A DNA stretch of 64,000 nt from Fuerstiella sp. (GTDB taxonomy: Bacteria > Planctomycetota > Planctomycetia > Planctomycetales > Planctomycetaceae): contig JALHMY010000004.1 of assembly GCA_022843805.1 (NCBI GenBank), positions 1 through 64,000 of the forward strand, read 5' to 3'. A program made the position numbers and the translations under genes. This document shows positions 26,106 to 34,365 of the stretch, piece by piece; position 1 is the stretch's first letter, and every line of letters starts with the position of its first letter. The notes beneath the pieces were generated by a model. It did no database searches. It saw only the letters and a program-made list of their open reading frames with translations, and was not told where the DNA came from.

Positions 26106-26127
26106 TGTCGTGTAGTGCTACAACACA
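26106..26127. promoter_or_regulatory. 22-bp imperfect palindrome at the csrA transcription start, candidate operator
   Basis: TGTCGTGTAG-TG-CTACAACACA has a perfect 12-bp core, TGTAGTGCTACA (26111-26122), and eight of ten matching arm pairs. It lies 36 bp upstream of the csrA start, directly downstream of the predicted -10 box, where a bound repressor would block transcription. The likely ligand is the LexA-like protein encoded by the second gene. Confidence 0.45.
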
Positions 26128-26133
26128 ACGAGG

Positions 26134-26161
26134 ATGTTAACAATTACCGGCAACTTGCCAA
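26134..26161 (-). promoter_or_regulatory. Candidate promoter of the csrA/LexA-like unit
   Basis: On the minus strand TTGGCA (26156-26161, five of six -35 positions) is followed after 16 bp by TAACAT (26134-26139, four of six -10 positions). Transcription would start close to 26127, the edge of the palindrome. The remainder of 26162-26376 up to the next gene holds no feature I recognise. Confidence 0.4.
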
Positions 26162-26376
26162 GAGCAAATTTTCAAGTTCATTTTTTAGTTCCACTTCCGG
26201 CCAGTCAGCCGCCATCATGGACGGACATGCAGAGAGACAATAGATTACCGATGGACTGATGCTCAGAGTGAATGGTCTGAGCAGTATGAGTTTCAACTAT
26301 TACTATGCGAATTCACGGTGAATTCACTGTGGAAATGCTTTCGCAAAGAGCTCTCTGTTGCTGGAAGGTCGCCTGA

Positions 26377-27336
26377 ATGCCACAAGTGGCTGTCACGGAT
26401 TATTCCTTTGATTCACTGAATATTGAGCAATCCATTCTGGAGCCGCTGGGTTGTACGATCACCGCGTTGAAGGAGAAGAGGCCTGCTGCAGAGCTGGTGC
26501 CTCTGGTATCCGGTGCCGATCATGTGATTACACAGTTTGCTCCCGTGAACAGCGATGTGATTGCGGCCATGCAGAAGGCCAAAGTCATTGTGCGTTACGG
26601 AATCGGGGTCGACAATGTTGATCTGGCTGCTGCTCGCAGTCGAGGCATTCCGGTCTGCAACGTGCCCGATTACTGTATTGACGAAGTGGCCGACCAGACA
26701 CTCGCATTCATACTCGCGTCAACCCGTCAGGTGCAGACCAACTCACTGTGTGTTCGTTCGGGTCAGTGGAAACTTTCTGTGCCTCTGTCAGGCATGAAAA
26801 CTCTTCGGGACCTGACCATTGGGCTAATTGGCTGCGGTCGGATTGGCAGAGAAGTTGTCCGTCGTCTTCTGCCGTTTCGCTGTCGCGTCGTTGTCTTTGA
26901 TCCGGCGTTGTCAGCGGAGCAGGTTGCCGAACTTGGGGCAACTCCCGTTCAGCCGGATCAGCTGTTTGCAGAAAGCGATGTGGTGTCGCTGCATTGTCCC
27001 AGCAATGCGAATACTCGCCGAATCATCAACCATAAATCTTTACAGGCAATGAAGCGTGGAGTGATTCTGATCAATGTGGCTCGAGGTGATCTGATTGATT
27101 CTCAGGCAATGGTCGACGGACTGACATCGGGTCATATTGGAATGGCGGCGCTGGATGTCTTTGATCCGGAGCCAATTCCGACGGACAGCCCGCTGCTGAA
27201 AATGGATCAGGTCATTGTGGCGTCTCATGTGGCATCCTGCAGTGAAAAAGCCGTGCGCAAGCTGCGGGAGACAGTCGCTCAGATCGTTGCAAAGTCAGTC
27301 CGCGGCGAGCCCTTACCCAACATCGTGAATCCCTGA
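26377..27336 (+). CDS. D-2-hydroxyacid dehydrogenase (C-terminal-binding-protein-like)
   Basis: The protein has 319 residues in the family's two-domain layout. The NAD-binding motif is GLIGCGRIGREV. Catalytic residues are visible: Arg in NVARGDLID, Glu in FDPEPIP and His in VASHVASCSE. The N-terminal YGIGVDNVDL loop binds substrate. It interconverts a D-2-hydroxyacid and a 2-oxoacid. It is the first gene of a long co-directional cluster, followed after 103 bp by an Ldh-family dehydrogenase, so both may feed a 2-oxoacid toward the E1/E2 complex at the end of the cluster. Confidence 0.88.
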   Translation: MPQVAVTDYSFDSLNIEQSILEPLGCTITALKEKRPAAELVPLVSGADHVITQFAPVNSDVIAAMQKAKVIVRYGIGVDNVDLAAARSRGIPVCNVPDYCIDEVADQTLAFILASTRQVQTNSLCVRSGQWKLSVPLSGMKTLRDLTIGLIGCGRIGREVVRRLLPFRCRVVVFDPALSAEQVAELGATPVQPDQLFAESDVVSLHCPSNANTRRIINHKSLQAMKRGVILINVARGDLIDSQAMVDGLTSGHIGMAALDVFDPEPIPTDSPLLKMDQVIVASHVASCSEKAVRKLRETVAQIVAKSVRGEPLPNIVNP

Positions 27337-27439
27337 TTCCGGCTTCGCTGGGCAGCGTGCCTTCAGCAGATATCGGTGTTATCAGGGATACAGCCAACAA
27401 AATCAACAGTTCCTTCTATGGTCGTGGGAGTCTATTCGG

Positions 27440-28483
27440 ATGAAAGTTCTGGCGGCGGATCTTCAGGAGTTCTGCGAGAGGGCACTCACCGGTATTGGTG
27501 TTTCGGCGATTGATGCGAAGACGACGGCCGATGCACTGGTGATGACAGACACCTGGGGCGTGTTCACTCACGGTACGAAATTGCTGGCGGGCTACATGAG
27601 ACGTCTGGAAGGCGGTGGCTGGAAGGTTAAGGGAGTACCTCGAATTGACCGACAGGGGCCGGGCTGGGCAATTGTTGATGGTGACCATTCACTGGGTCAG
27701 GTGGGAGGTCGTTATGCCATTGAACTGGGGATTTCCAAAGCAAAAAATACGGGAATTGCCTATGTCGGCCTGAAGAACACGGCTCACATCGGAGCGGCCG
27801 GGTGTTTTGCTGCCGCGGCTGCTCGGCAGGGTTTCATTGGTATCGTGATGGGTAACGATATCCCCAGCGTGGCTGCTCCGAATTCCCGCACCGCTGTTCT
27901 GGGAAGCAATCCGCTGGCTTACTCGGTTCCGGCAAAACGCCACGATCCGATTTTGCTGGATATGGCAACGGCGGCGGTAGCTGGCGGCAAGGTTTATGCC
28001 GCTCATCAGCGAGGCCAGGCGATTCCGCCGACATGGCTGATCGGTCCGGATGGCCGCCCAACGACGGATGGCAGTTTGTATCCTCAGTCAGCTGCTCTCG
28101 CCGCGATGGCAGGCCATAAAGGCTATGGTCTGGGAATGCTGGCCGAAATTCTGGCAGGGGCCGTCACCGGTGGCGCGATGACGTGGACGGTTGGCAGCTG
28201 GATCTTTGATGAGCCTTCCAAACCATCTTTTCACAACGCGGGATTCATTGTGATCGATGTCAATACGATTGCCCGGGAAGAGGAATTTCTGAATCGAATC
28301 GACGGGCTGATTGATGAACTGCATGCTGCCCCCAAAGCAGATGGCTCCGACCGAATTTTTGTGCCGGGAGAAATGGAATGGGAGCGTCGACGTCATGCAC
28401 TGAGTCATGGTATCGATCTGCCGGCGGACGTCGTCGAAAAGCTGATGATTGTGGCGGAGAAGACAGGATTGACTCTGGCTTAA
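27440..28483 (+). CDS. Ldh-family (malate/L-lactate type 2) dehydrogenase
   Basis: A 347-residue member of the COG2055 family, NAD(P) dehydrogenases with a fold unlike ordinary lactate dehydrogenases (AllD, YlbC and sulfolactate dehydrogenases belong here). Visible marks are the THGTKLLAGYMRR segment, the catalytic His in NTAHIGAAG, and DMATAAVAGGKV. A substrate such as malate, ureidoglycolate or a sugar-derived hydroxyacid is possible, and the motifs do not choose. It is the second gene of the catabolic cluster. Confidence 0.88.
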   Translation: MKVLAADLQEFCERALTGIGVSAIDAKTTADALVMTDTWGVFTHGTKLLAGYMRRLEGGGWKVKGVPRIDRQGPGWAIVDGDHSLGQVGGRYAIELGISKAKNTGIAYVGLKNTAHIGAAGCFAAAAARQGFIGIVMGNDIPSVAAPNSRTAVLGSNPLAYSVPAKRHDPILLDMATAAVAGGKVYAAHQRGQAIPPTWLIGPDGRPTTDGSLYPQSAALAAMAGHKGYGLGMLAEILAGAVTGGAMTWTVGSWIFDEPSKPSFHNAGFIVIDVNTIAREEEFLNRIDGLIDELHAAPKADGSDRIFVPGEMEWERRRHALSHGIDLPADVVEKLMIVAEKTGLTLA

Positions 28484-28522
28484 ATACCTGTAACCGAGTT
28501 ACCAGAATTCATGGAGATGACG

Positions 28523-30394
28523 ATGCCGTTTAATTTTGCTGTCAGGGGTAAACATCGAAATCTCACCAGGTCTGCCGCCATGTTTGCAGACGGCTCTTCG
28601 CCACCCGCGAACAACTGGTCTGCCATCAATATACTGCGGCCCGGCCTGACGATGATTATCATGCTGGTCAGCAGCATGTGGGCATCAGCAGCGTATTCGG
28701 CAAACGTACTTGACGAAGATCGATCTGGCCAGGTTCAGTCGGATCACGGTGGCGAGAAGTCCGCTGAGGCGTCAGTGGCGAGTCCGCGTTTTATCGATCA
28801 TTCGCTGCTGGTTTCGCCCGAGTATCCGAGCACCTGGCCGACGTCTCCGTTTCCCAGATTTCAGATCACTCACGAACGGGCACCGGGACCGAATTCTGTT
28901 TACCACGTGGATGTGTTGCTGATCGACGGCAATACGGGTACTCAGCTGGACGTACCGCCTCATTCGGTGGCCCGACCGGAACTGAAGCGTGAAAAGTCAG
29001 GTCCATTGGGACTGGCTTACACCGAGACTATCGAACCATGGCAGTTTGGCGGCGAGGCGTGTGTTGTTGACGTTCGCGACCTGCTGGATCAGGCGTCGAA
29101 AGGCGTGAGTCCGCTGGTAACGCCGGAGCATGTACGTCGTTTCGAGGCAAAGCACAGGCAGCTGCAGTTTGGGGACGTTGTGCTGTTTCGAAGCGACTAT
29201 TCGGACTTATATTACCGTCCGCTTCCTGAAGGCCGCCGATTCATTGCCGATGTCATCGATCGGAAGGCGGTCGGGTATCCGGATCCGAACCCGGAATGTA
29301 TGGAGTTTCTGGCAACTCGCGGTGTCATGACACTGGGAACCGACAGCGCCAGCATGGGGCCTCTGCCAAATCTCGCAGAACCAACCCATTACGCGGGCCT
29401 GAAACACGGGATGATCTGGACGGAAGGGGCAACGAATCTTGGGGAATTGCCAGCCACCGGGGCTTTCTATTGCATGCTGAGCCCAAGGCATCGGGGCGGC
29501 CCCTATAGTGCGGGACGAGCATTTTCGATCGTTGATGCGAAGCTGTCGAAAAGGCTGATTGAATCCAGTCGGGCGAAACGCGTGATCGATCTTTCTCCTG
29601 TTCTGTCGCCCGATATGCCATTGACGTCACCAGGTCATTCGACCGGTGAGCATCGACAGGTCTATCTGAAAATTGACTTTCTGTATTCCGAATATCTGGA
29701 TATGTGGCATCACACTCATCTGATGGATTCCATGGCGGGAACTCACCTGGTTCCTCCTTCATTTGCGTTACCTCCGGAGGGAGTTGTCCCTGAATATTCG
29801 GCGGAAGTTCGCGGCTGGCTGAATGACTATGAGGGACGTTTCGGTGCTCGGGGCCACAGTTCAATAACGACCGACAAAGTTCCTCTTGAATGGACATGCG
29901 GACCGGTGCGAGTGATCGATGTTCGATCGCTGGTGGGAACGACGAAGAAAGAATCATGGCCCGCGTCACCTGTGATCACCGCTGCACATATTGAGGCAGA
30001 AGAAGCCCGATCCGGAGCGTTACGGCCTGGCGAGATCGTGATCTTTCATACCGGTCACCTCGACCGGCATCTGAAAGCTCAGCCTGATGACGGCGGAGTT
30101 TGGACGGATCCGCTTCAGGGGAAGAGCGAAGGGTGGCCTGCTGTGAGTGCGGACGCTGTTGTATATCTGAAGAGCCGTGGCATCCGGTGTATAGCCACGG
30201 ATGCGCCTGATCTGGGTGGTGTGAATGCTCGAGATGCGGCGATGACCTACTGGGCTTTGGGCAGTCGTGAGATGGTGGGGGTCGAATTTTTGCACAACAT
30301 CGGCAGTATTCCGAAGGGAGGCTATTTTGTATTTGCCGCTCTGAAGATTCGCGACTGCCATGGAGGACCGGGCCGGGCGATCGTATTCGAATAG
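28523..30394 (+). CDS. Exported protein with two cyclase (kynurenine-formamidase-like) domains
   Basis: About 623 residues from 28523, where a GGAG lies 6 nt upstream. ATGs at 28511 and 28517 are also in frame. A hydrophobic leader (LTMIIMLVSSMWASAAYSA) precedes two tandem cyclase-family domains. The family metal motif HxGTHxDxPxH reads NTGTQLDVPPH in the first domain, where only Asp and the last His remain. In the second it reads MAGTHLVPPSF, where only the middle His remains. Neither site looks complete, so metal binding, if any, must use other residues or the two domains together. It sits between a dehydrogenase and an Nramp-related transporter in the catabolic cluster. Confidence 0.8.
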   Translation: MPFNFAVRGKHRNLTRSAAMFADGSSPPANNWSAINILRPGLTMIIMLVSSMWASAAYSANVLDEDRSGQVQSDHGGEKSAEASVASPRFIDHSLLVSPEYPSTWPTSPFPRFQITHERAPGPNSVYHVDVLLIDGNTGTQLDVPPHSVARPELKREKSGPLGLAYTETIEPWQFGGEACVVDVRDLLDQASKGVSPLVTPEHVRRFEAKHRQLQFGDVVLFRSDYSDLYYRPLPEGRRFIADVIDRKAVGYPDPNPECMEFLATRGVMTLGTDSASMGPLPNLAEPTHYAGLKHGMIWTEGATNLGELPATGAFYCMLSPRHRGGPYSAGRAFSIVDAKLSKRLIESSRAKRVIDLSPVLSPDMPLTSPGHSTGEHRQVYLKIDFLYSEYLDMWHHTHLMDSMAGTHLVPPSFALPPEGVVPEYSAEVRGWLNDYEGRFGARGHSSITTDKVPLEWTCGPVRVIDVRSLVGTTKKESWPASPVITAAHIEAEEARSGALRPGEIVIFHTGHLDRHLKAQPDDGGVWTDPLQGKSEGWPAVSADAVVYLKSRGIRCIATDAPDLGGVNARDAAMTYWALGSREMVGVEFLHNIGSIPKGGYFVFAALKIRDCHGGPGRAIVFE

Positions 30395-30497
30395 TCAGAC
30401 CTGATTCCGGCGGAGTCTGGAAGACGTGTGCCGAGACTTATAACCCGAGAAATTTACCGTTCAGCGATTTGAGTCCTCTGAGAAGCACAACGCACTG

Positions 30498-32087
30498 ATG
30501 CAAAACCTGCTGAATGCAAACACAATCCCGGAATGGTCGGTTGCGGATCTGCCTGAACCCACGCCTTTGCTGTGGCGCAACTGGACGAGTTTCGTTGGTC
30601 CCGGCATTGTGATGATGGGCATCCAGATTGGAGGAGGCGAATGGCTGTTCGGGCCTGAGATAACGGCTAAATATGGCGGTGGTCTGATGTGGGTGGCCAC
30701 TGTCGCAATTGTTCTGCAGGTATTTTACAACCTTGAGTGTGGTCGCTACGCGCTTTATTGCGGGGAGCCTGTATTTACCGGGTTCATGAGAATTCGCCCC
30801 GGACCTGGTTTCTGGATGGGACTCATGCTGCTGCTGAACGCAAGTGCTCTGATTCCAGGCCTGTCAACTCATGGCGCAGCGATCATCGCATCGCTGTGGC
30901 TCGATCGACCTCCGGGTGAAGCCGACAAGACGCTTGTGACGGTCCTTGCGTATGCATGTCTCCTGGGAGTATCGCTGCCCGTTCTGGTTGGAGGCAAAGT
31001 TTACAATATGCTGCAGGCGGTGATGACGGTCAAAGTCCTGTTTATCCTGAGCTTCTGCCTGCTGGTTGGGATTTTCTTCGTGGAACCGTCACAGTGGTGG
31101 AGCATTTTCAGTGGCTTCCTTCGGTTCGGCAATGTTCCGGTGTCGGACGGCGAGGGTGGCGAGAAACTGGTGAATGCGATTGGTCACTATCATCAGAACG
31201 GAACATGGCCAGTCATTGAGCTGGCGAACATAGCGGTGCTGGGCGCATTTGCCGGCTATGCGGGAGGCGGAGGGCTTTCAAATTCCACCTACAGCAACTT
31301 TGTCCGTGACAAGGGCTGGGGCATGGGCCGTCATGTGGGAGCGATTGCAAGTGCTGTCGGCGGTCGCAGTATTACTCTGAGTCATGTTGGTTCAGCCTTC
31401 CCGCTGACAAAGGAAAATCTGCGACGATGGTCCGGATGGTGGAAGTACCTGATTACTGATCAGGTTTTCGTGTGGGCTCCGGGATGCTTCATGGGAATGG
31501 CGCTGCCCGCTCTGATGTCCATCCGTTTCGCGCCGTATTCGGAACTGAAACAAACAGGACTCTCGTGGGCACAGGCGATTGTCACCGCGGATGGGATGAG
31601 GCTGGCGCCGGAGCTTAATCCGGCAGTGAGCCGAATGTTGTGGATTCTGGCATTGCTCGCAGGTCTGGCTGTCATGCTACCCAGTCAGATGTCGATCGTC
31701 GACGACTTCAGTCGCCGCTGGACAGACGCACTCTGGACCGGCAGTGCTCGCATCCGACGCACTTTTCAGCCGGGACAGGTCAAATGGGTTTACTATACAA
31801 TACTTGCGGTCTATGTGGCGTGGTCGCTGTTCTGGACATTCGTCTTCAGTACCTGGGGCACGCCCAAGCTCATGACCATCGTGATTGCCAATCTGAACAA
31901 TCTTGCTATTGGAGTGACATCGCTGCAGTTATTGTGGATTAATCATCGGCTGCTGCCTTCTGCGATTCGTCCTTCCTGGTACCATTCCGCCGGTTTACTG
32001 TTATGTGCACTGTTTTATCTTGGGCTTTCTCTGCTGGTGTTTATTGAAAAACAACTGCCCCCTTTAATGGACTGGATGTCGTCCTGA
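30498..32087 (+). CDS. Nramp-related membrane transporter without the DPGN motif
   Basis: The protein has 529 residues and about 11 to 12 membrane helices. The N-terminal segment FVGPGIVMMGIQIGGGEWLF occupies the place of Nramp TM1, but the metal-binding DPGN is replaced by GGGEW (residues 45-49). A glycine-rich segment, AFAGYAGGGGLSNSTYSNFV, lies where TM6 is expected. Members of this divergent branch are not proven metal transporters. The surrounding catabolic genes suggest it may move an organic substrate or a cation needed by the pathway. Confidence 0.72.
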   Translation: MQNLLNANTIPEWSVADLPEPTPLLWRNWTSFVGPGIVMMGIQIGGGEWLFGPEITAKYGGGLMWVATVAIVLQVFYNLECGRYALYCGEPVFTGFMRIRPGPGFWMGLMLLLNASALIPGLSTHGAAIIASLWLDRPPGEADKTLVTVLAYACLLGVSLPVLVGGKVYNMLQAVMTVKVLFILSFCLLVGIFFVEPSQWWSIFSGFLRFGNVPVSDGEGGEKLVNAIGHYHQNGTWPVIELANIAVLGAFAGYAGGGGLSNSTYSNFVRDKGWGMGRHVGAIASAVGGRSITLSHVGSAFPLTKENLRRWSGWWKYLITDQVFVWAPGCFMGMALPALMSIRFAPYSELKQTGLSWAQAIVTADGMRLAPELNPAVSRMLWILALLAGLAVMLPSQMSIVDDFSRRWTDALWTGSARIRRTFQPGQVKWVYYTILAVYVAWSLFWTFVFSTWGTPKLMTIVIANLNNLAIGVTSLQLLWINHRLLPSAIRPSWYHSAGLLLCALFYLGLSLLVFIEKQLPPLMDWMSS

Positions 32088-32153
32088 ATCGGCTGTTCGC
32101 TTTGCGGCCATCGGTTCCGGGGTTTAAAACAACGAGGATTCACAGACACGCGT

Positions 32154-33488
32154 ATGACTTTCTTTCTGGGAATTGATATTGGATCGTCTTCGATCAAGGG
32201 CGGAGTGCTGGACAGAGATCGGGGAACTGTGGAGCACGTTCGGCAGCGGCCGTTCCCATCGCCTGCTGCAGGTCTTCCGGCCACATTTTTTGAAGTGGAT
32301 CCTCTGGCCATTGTGCAGGAGACACGTGCAGTGCTGGAGGAACTCGCTGCACAATGTAAAGCTGCCCAATGTAAAGAAGTGTCGGGCGTTGTCTTTTCCT
32401 GTCAGATGGGCGGCGTGATTCTGACTGACTCGGCGTTTCAGCCGGTCACTCGCTATCTCTCATGGCGCGATCAGAGAGTGACTGAGAAGTCGGCTACAAC
32501 GGGTCGTACTGCATTTGAGGATTTGCGAAATCGGTGTACGGCTGATGATCTGCTGAGTACCGGCAATGAACTTCGGCCAGGATCGGCAGTGAGTCTGATG
32601 TACTGGCTGGCCCAGCATCGGTCCATTCCGGCAACCGCCGTGACCGCGATGAATCTGGGTGAGTTCGTCATCTCTCAGCTGTGCGGTTCGACTCCGCGAA
32701 CGGAGCCGACAATGGCGCTGGGTTCGCTGAATCTGCGAACTCGACAGGTCCATCGTGACTGGTTTGAACGTCTGGGATTTGGTCAGATTACATGGCCGGC
32801 AATCACATCGGTATCAGAATGCGCCGGGGAAGTTGTGTTGGGTGCTAGACGGATACCCTGTTATCCGGCCGTGGGAGATCATCAGTGTGCTCTGCTGGGG
32901 GCGGGGCTGGAAGAAGGTGAACTTTCGCTGAACATTTCGACCGGATCGCAGGTCAGCATGCTGACACAGTCGCTGGTTCCAGGGGACTATCAGACTCGTC
33001 CGTTTTTTGACAATCGTTTTCTGAATACGATCACGCACCTTCCGGCCGGCAGATCATTGAACGCACTGGTGGATCTGCTGAGCGAACTGAGTATTGCGGA
33101 AGGCCGGCCGTTGCAGGATCCATGGACATCGATTGTTTCTGCCGTCGATCGTACTCCGTCAACCGACCTGAAAGCTGACCTGTCGTTCTTTGCCGGATCA
33201 ATGGGGGACCATGGAAGTATTGGCAACATACGGCTGGAGAATCTGAGCGTCGGTCATTTGTTCATTGCCGCTTTTTCCTGTATGGCAGATAACTATGAAT
33301 TGTGTGCCGGGAGACTTTCTCCTGATCGTGCATGGAAACAGGTGGTGCTTTCGGGCGGATTGCCGCAGAAGCTGCCGCGGCTGAATCAGATTCTGGCCGC
33401 ACGTTTTCCCGGCCCGATTCGTTCGCCAAAGGTTATCGAAGAGGCATTGGAAGGGTTGTTGCGTCTGACACGCAGCATTGAGCGTTAA
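32154..33488 (+). CDS. FGGY-family carbohydrate kinase
   Basis: The protein has 444 residues, somewhat short for FGGY kinases (about 480-520). The first phosphate loop is GIDIGSSSIKGG, the WRDQR segment matches the sugar-binding motif of xylulokinase-like enzymes, and VVLSGGLPQKLPRLNQIL is the C-terminal adenosine motif. It phosphorylates a sugar or polyol with ATP. It lies between the transporter and an SDR gene, which implies the imported compound is phosphorylated early in the pathway. Which sugar is unknown. Confidence 0.87.
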   Translation: MTFFLGIDIGSSSIKGGVLDRDRGTVEHVRQRPFPSPAAGLPATFFEVDPLAIVQETRAVLEELAAQCKAAQCKEVSGVVFSCQMGGVILTDSAFQPVTRYLSWRDQRVTEKSATTGRTAFEDLRNRCTADDLLSTGNELRPGSAVSLMYWLAQHRSIPATAVTAMNLGEFVISQLCGSTPRTEPTMALGSLNLRTRQVHRDWFERLGFGQITWPAITSVSECAGEVVLGARRIPCYPAVGDHQCALLGAGLEEGELSLNISTGSQVSMLTQSLVPGDYQTRPFFDNRFLNTITHLPAGRSLNALVDLLSELSIAEGRPLQDPWTSIVSAVDRTPSTDLKADLSFFAGSMGDHGSIGNIRLENLSVGHLFIAAFSCMADNYELCAGRLSPDRAWKQVVLSGGLPQKLPRLNQILAARFPGPIRSPKVIEEALEGLLRLTRSIER

Positions 33489-33534
33489 CTGACGGTGGTC
33501 ATCGTACTGAAATTATTTCGGGAGGAATTGGATC

Positions 33535-34332
33535 ATGAGCCTGTTTGATCTGCACGGCCGCGTTGCAGTTGTGTCGGGTGCTGCAAGCGGTCTGGGGCGA
33601 GCAACCTCACTTGCGCTGGCGGAACACGGCGCCAGTCTGCTGCTTGCCGATCTGAACAGCGAAGGAGTTCAGAAGACGGCGGACGACATTTTTCGTATGG
33701 GAAAAAAAGCGGTTGCGTTAACGTGCAATGTTTCAGACCCATTGCAGATTCGTCAGCTGTTTGAACGACTGGATGCCGAATTTGGACGCATTGATTTTCT
33801 GGGGAATATCGCCGGAGAAGGCATCCTTGAGAAACCTGAACTGATAACGCTGGAACAGGTACAGGAGGTTTTTCAGAATCTTGTGTTCGGTCGATTTTGC
33901 ATGTGTCAGGAAGCTGGACGAAGAATGCTGGCTGCGGGTCGGGGCAGTATCGTGAACATTGGCTCGCTGGCCAGCACAACCGCACTTGGCCGCGGTCATA
34001 TTGCCTACAGTATGGCGATGGGAGCTGTGGTTCAGATGACCAGAGAGCTCAGCACCGAATGGGCAGCTCGCGGAGTGAGGGTCAATGCAATTCTGCCAGC
34101 GCAGGTTGTGAACCCCAGTCTGGAAAAGCGAATGGCGGCGGATCCATCGATTCAGGCGAAATGGCTGTCCGGTATTCCGTGTGGTCGTCTGGGGAAACCT
34201 GATGATATTAAAGGTCTTGCAGTTCTGCTGGCATCGGACGCCTCGTCATGGATCACCGGTGCGCTGATCCCCATGGACGGCGGCAATATGGCTGTGAACG
34301 CTGGCGGAACAATTGGCGTAAAATCAATCTGA
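33535..34332 (+). CDS. Short-chain dehydrogenase/reductase lacking the catalytic lysine
   Basis: The protein has 265 residues and a strong ribosome-binding site (GGGAGGA). The SDR nucleotide-binding motif is SGAASGLGRA, the family NNAG motif reads GNIAG, and the catalytic Ser is S144 in NIGSLAS. The active-site tyrosine is Y158, but the YxxxK motif reads YSMAM, with Met at residue 162 (codon at 34018-34020) where Lys is expected. Everything around it is well preserved, so the gene is not decaying. The enzyme may use another proton relay, or serve a binding role. Confidence 0.88.
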   Translation: MSLFDLHGRVAVVSGAASGLGRATSLALAEHGASLLLADLNSEGVQKTADDIFRMGKKAVALTCNVSDPLQIRQLFERLDAEFGRIDFLGNIAGEGILEKPELITLEQVQEVFQNLVFGRFCMCQEAGRRMLAAGRGSIVNIGSLASTTALGRGHIAYSMAMGAVVQMTRELSTEWAARGVRVNAILPAQVVNPSLEKRMAADPSIQAKWLSGIPCGRLGKPDDIKGLAVLLASDASSWITGALIPMDGGNMAVNAGGTIGVKSI

Positions 34333-34365
34333 ACGTACAGCACTATCCGCTGAACCATTTCATGA

